Origin: Serratia sp. Ag1
GTDB lineage: Bacteria; Pseudomonadota; Gammaproteobacteria; Enterobacterales; Enterobacteriaceae
DNA length: 35,138 nt
Assembly: GCF_000743355.1 (NCBI RefSeq)
Contig: NZ_JQEI01000056.1
Location: 1 to 35,138, forward strand
Direction: 5' to 3'
The notes under the pieces are model-generated. The model made no database searches and was not told the DNA's origin. It was given only the letters and a program-made list of their open reading frames with translations. This document shows positions 32,428 through 35,138 of the stretch, piece after piece; the stretch's first letter is position 1; every line of letters starts with the position of its first letter. The translations under genes and the position numbers were made by a program.

Positions 32428-34017
32428 TTAATGGCGGAAGTGACGCATGTCGGTGAAGATCATCGCAATACCGTGTTCGTTGGCGGCGGCAATCACCTCA
32501 TCATCACGGATCGAGCCGCCAGGCTGGATCACACAAGTAATGCCCACTGCGGCGGCAGCGTCGATACCGTCGCGGAACGGGAAGAAAGCGTCGGACGCCA
32601 TGGCGGAACCTTGCACCTCCAGGCCCTCGTCTGCGGCTTTGATCCCCGCAATTTTGGCGGAGTAAACGCGGCTCATCTGGCCTGCACCGATGCCGATCGT
32701 CATGTTGCCTCGTGCATAAACAATCGCGTTAGACTTAACGAACTTAGCCACTTTCCAGCAGAACAAGGCATCACGTAATTCCTGCGCCGTTGGCTGACGC
32801 TCAGATACCACGCGCAAATCACCTTCAGTCACCATACCCAGATCGCGATCCTGCACCAGCAGGCCGCCGTTGACACGTTTGAAATCCAGCCCGGCCACGC
32901 GTTGCTGCCATTGACCACAGGCCAGCACGCGGACATTCTGTTTGGCTGCCAGCAGGGAACGGGCTTCAGCACTGATGCTCGGTGCGATGATCACCTCAAC
33001 GAACTGGCGGCTGATAATTGCTTTTGCTGTCTCGGCATCCAGTTCACGGTTGAAAGCAATGATGCCGCCAAAGGCAGAGGTAGGATCGGTCTGGTAGGCG
33101 CGCTCATAAGCCGTGAACAGGTTCTCGCCAATGGCTACGCCACACGGGTTAGCGTGTTTGACGATCACACAGGCCGGTTCAGCAAACTCTTTCACGCATT
33201 CCAGCGCGGCGTCGGTATCGGCGATGTTATTGTAAGAGAGTGCTTTACCCTGCAACTGTGTGGCAGTAGCGACAGAGGCCTCCTGCAGGTTCTCTTCTAT
33301 ATAGAACGCTGCTTGCTGGTGGCTGTTCTCACCGTAGCGCATATCCTGCTTTTTGATGTAATTCAGGTTCAGGGTGCGCGGGAAGCGGCCAGAGGGTTGC
33401 TCGGTGTCACCATGATAGGCCGGAACCAGAGCACCAAAGTAATTGGCGATCATGCTGTCGTAAGCGGCAGTATGCTCAAAGGCCTTAATCGCCAGATCGA
33501 ATCGGGTTGGATAGCGTAGAGAGCCCGCATTGTTGTCCATTTCGGTAATGATAGCGGCGTAGTCGCTGCTCTTTACCACGATGGCGACATCTTTATGGTT
33601 CTTGGCGGCAGAGCGCACCATGGTTGGGCCGCCGATATCAATATTCTCAACCGCGTCTTCCAGTGAACAATCTGGGCGAGCCACGGTTTGTGCAAAAGGA
33701 TAGAGGTTAACAACCACCATATCGATCGGTTGGATCGCATGTTGAGCCATGATGGCATCATCTTGCCCCCGACGGCCCAGAATGCCACCGTGTACTTTCG
33801 GATGCAGGGTCTTCACTCGTCCATCCATCATTTCCGGGAAACCGGTGTAGTCGGAAACTTCGGTAACAGGCAAACCTGCATCCGCCAACAGGCGGGCAGT
33901 ACCACCGGTAGAAAGCAATTCTACGCCCCTCTGAGAGAGAGCTTCGGCGAATTCAACGATACCGGCTTTATCAGACACGCTGAGCAAGGCCCGGCGGATT
34001 GGACGAGGTTGTTGCAT
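32428..34017 (-). CDS. purH: Bifunctional AICAR transformylase / IMP cyclohydrolase PurH
   Basis: PurH carries out the last two steps to IMP. The C-terminal domain formylates AICAR with 10-formyl-tetrahydrofolate, and the N-terminal domain closes the ring. The 529 residues equal E. coli PurH. The N-terminal MGS-like cyclohydrolase domain spans about 1-195 with [15 protein letters not shown] at 66-80. The transformylase domain has the catalytic Lys-His pair in KHANPCG (Lys287, His288) and ends FTDMRHFRH. It leads the operon and has a PurR box about 155 nt upstream. Confidence 0.97.
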   Translation of the reverse strand: MQQPRPIRRALLSVSDKAGIVEFAEALSQRGVELLSTGGTARLLADAGLPVTEVSDYTGFPEMMDGRVKTLHPKVHGGILGRRGQDDAIMAQHAIQPIDMVVVNLYPFAQTVARPDCSLEDAVENIDIGGPTMVRSAAKNHKDVAIVVKSSDYAAIITEMDNNAGSLRYPTRFDLAIKAFEHTAAYDSMIANYFGALVPAYHGDTEQPSGRFPRTLNLNYIKKQDMRYGENSHQQAAFYIEENLQEASVATATQLQGKALSYNNIADTDAALECVKEFAEPACVIVKHANPCGVAIGENLFTAYERAYQTDPTSAFGGIIAFNRELDAETAKAIISRQFVEVIIAPSISAEARSLLAAKQNVRVLACGQWQQRVAGLDFKRVNGGLLVQDRDLGMVTEGDLRVVSERQPTAQELRDALFCWKVAKFVKSNAIVYARGNMTIGIGAGQMSRVYSAKIAGIKAADEGLEVQGSAMASDAFFPFRDGIDAAAAVGITCVIQPGGSIRDDEVIAAANEHGIAMIFTDMRHFRH

Positions 34018-34303
34018 GGTGTTATCCCTTGGCTTTGAGTCGCAATATAAAGAGAGTTACGTGAATCCCTACTTTTTCTATATAGAGATTTCCTTCCTTA
34101 TATAGAGGAGAGGAACAGATTCAAGTAACACCCCCGTAAAATAGGGGATCGTTTTATCGCGGGAATTGTAGCGAAAACGTTTGCGCGGTGCTCGTAAATT
34201 TTCCGGACAAATGTACTCTGTGGATAAGTTTGTGTGTAACCGGGTATAAGGACGGGTTTTGCTGTGGAATGCAGCAAACGGTGATTTTTGTCGAAAATAC
34301 CTG
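34018..34303. other. Gap between purH and the rRNA promoter
   Basis: No gene is seen. From left to right it holds the purH leader with a tandem TATATAGAG (about 34079-34107), a CCCC/GGGG hairpin near 34135-34147, the purH -10 and PurR box, and the A/T-rich region before rRNA promoter P1. The last part, including GATTTTTGTCGAAAATAC, could serve as the UP element. Confidence 0.5.
34165..34186 (-). promoter_or_regulatory. purHD control region with PurR box
   Basis: GCGAAAACGTTTGCGC (34171-34186) matches the purine repressor operator ACGCAAACGTTTGCGT at 13 of 16 positions. On the - strand a -10 TACAAT (34170-34165) abuts it, with no good -35, so the operator occupies the promoter spacer. By established knowledge, PurR with hypoxanthine or guanine would block initiation here. 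Confidence 0.85.
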
Positions 34304-34331
34304 TTGCGGCCTGCGTGGAACTCCCTATAAT
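34304..34331 (+). promoter_or_regulatory. rRNA operon promoter P1
   Basis: TTGCGG (34304-34309), a 16-nt spacer and TATAAT (34326-34331) are followed by GCGCCTCCA and GACACGG, nearly the E. coli rrn P1 arrangement. The 16-nt spacing and GC-rich discriminator are features of growth-rate and ppGpp control. Start is expected near 34340. Confidence 0.92.
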
Positions 34332-34410
34332 GCGCCTCCATCGACACGGAGCCTGTGAACAACTTCACAGAGCATCTGAGAGTCGCAGAGAAAAAACCTG
34401 AAAATTAAGG

Positions 34411-34438
34411 TTGACTCTGAAAGAGGAAAGCGTAATAT
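34411..34438 (+). promoter_or_regulatory. rRNA operon promoter P2
   Basis: TTGACT (34411-34416), a 16-nt spacer and TAATAT (34433-34438) lie about 107 nt after P1, the usual P1-P2 distance. The motif TTGACTCTG matches E. coli rrn P2. Confidence 0.85.
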
Positions 34439-34450
34439 ACGCCACCTCGA

Positions 34451-34656
34451 GTTAGCAAGCGAAAGCGCATAACTCACTGCTCTTTAACAATTTATCAGAC
34501 AATCTGTGTGGGCGCTCACAAGACGATATCCAGCTGCTTCGGCAGCACAAAAAATATCAAGTCTTGAAGAGTGACCAAGCAGTAATTCATTTAAGTGAAT
34601 TATTACAAACGTTGATTTTCGAGCATCGCTGCACATGTTGCAGCACATCAAGCTTT
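34451..34656 (+). promoter_or_regulatory. rRNA leader with boxB-boxA-boxC antiterminator
   Basis: A boxB-like hairpin around GCGAAAGC (34451-34473) is followed by boxA TGCTCTTTAACA (34478-34489), then boxC-like TGTGTGGGC near 34506. The segment TTTATCAGACAATCTGTG matches E. coli. NusB, S10 and partners bind boxA and make polymerase resist Rho. The rest of the leader has a TAATTCA/TGAATTA hairpin near 34583-34602 and the 5' half of the pre-16S processing stem. Confidence 0.88.

Positions 34657-35138
<482 letters not shown>

Overview
The window is an ordinary, gene-dense piece of an enterobacterial chromosome. The protein sequences resemble Escherichia coli orthologues closely and gene lengths match almost throughout. 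Gene order and the 5' part of the 16S rRNA point to Yersiniaceae, most likely Serratia or a near relative. The genus is an inference from remembered 16S variable regions, not from a search.

The window runs from the tail of one rRNA operon (3' end of 23S, then 5S and its terminator) to the head of a second (P1, P2, antiterminator leader, 5' third of 16S). Both operons are on the + strand. In E. coli terms this is the rrnB to rrnE interval.

Layout: (1) 1-334, end of rRNA operon. (2) 683-3673, murB-birA (overlapping by 4 nt) converging on coaA. (3) 4177-6096, the tRNA-tufB transcription unit: Thr(TGT), Tyr(GTA), Gly(TCC), Thr(GGT), EF-Tu. (4) 6175-18668, the transcription-translation block secE-nusG, rplK-rplA, rplJ-rplL-rpoB-rpoC. 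Its control sites are intact: an L1 target in the rplK leader, the L10 leader, the rplL-rpoB attenuator and an RNase III-type stem. (5) 18710-20065, a shikimate-transporter-like MFS protein. (6) 20278-25985 (-), thiCEFSGH behind a TPP riboswitch. (7) 26070-31069, rsd (-) divergent from nudC, then hemE, nfi, yjaG, hupA and a YjaH-like lipoprotein. (8) 31127-34186 (-), purH-purD with a PurR box. (9) 34304 to the end, the second rRNA operon.

The genes cover cell-wall precursor synthesis, biotin and CoA cofactor handling, thiamine, heme and purine synthesis, and the core of transcription and translation. All coding frames look intact. I found no phage, IS transposase, CRISPR array, toxin-antitoxin pair, defence gene or novel multigene system. 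The most notable non-genic features are a degenerate ERIC element plus a separate strong hairpin inside the unusually long rpoB-rpoC spacer, a perfect palindrome in the secE leader, a promoter embedded in a terminator stem at nusG/rplK, and a hupA terminator that overlaps the start of the next gene.
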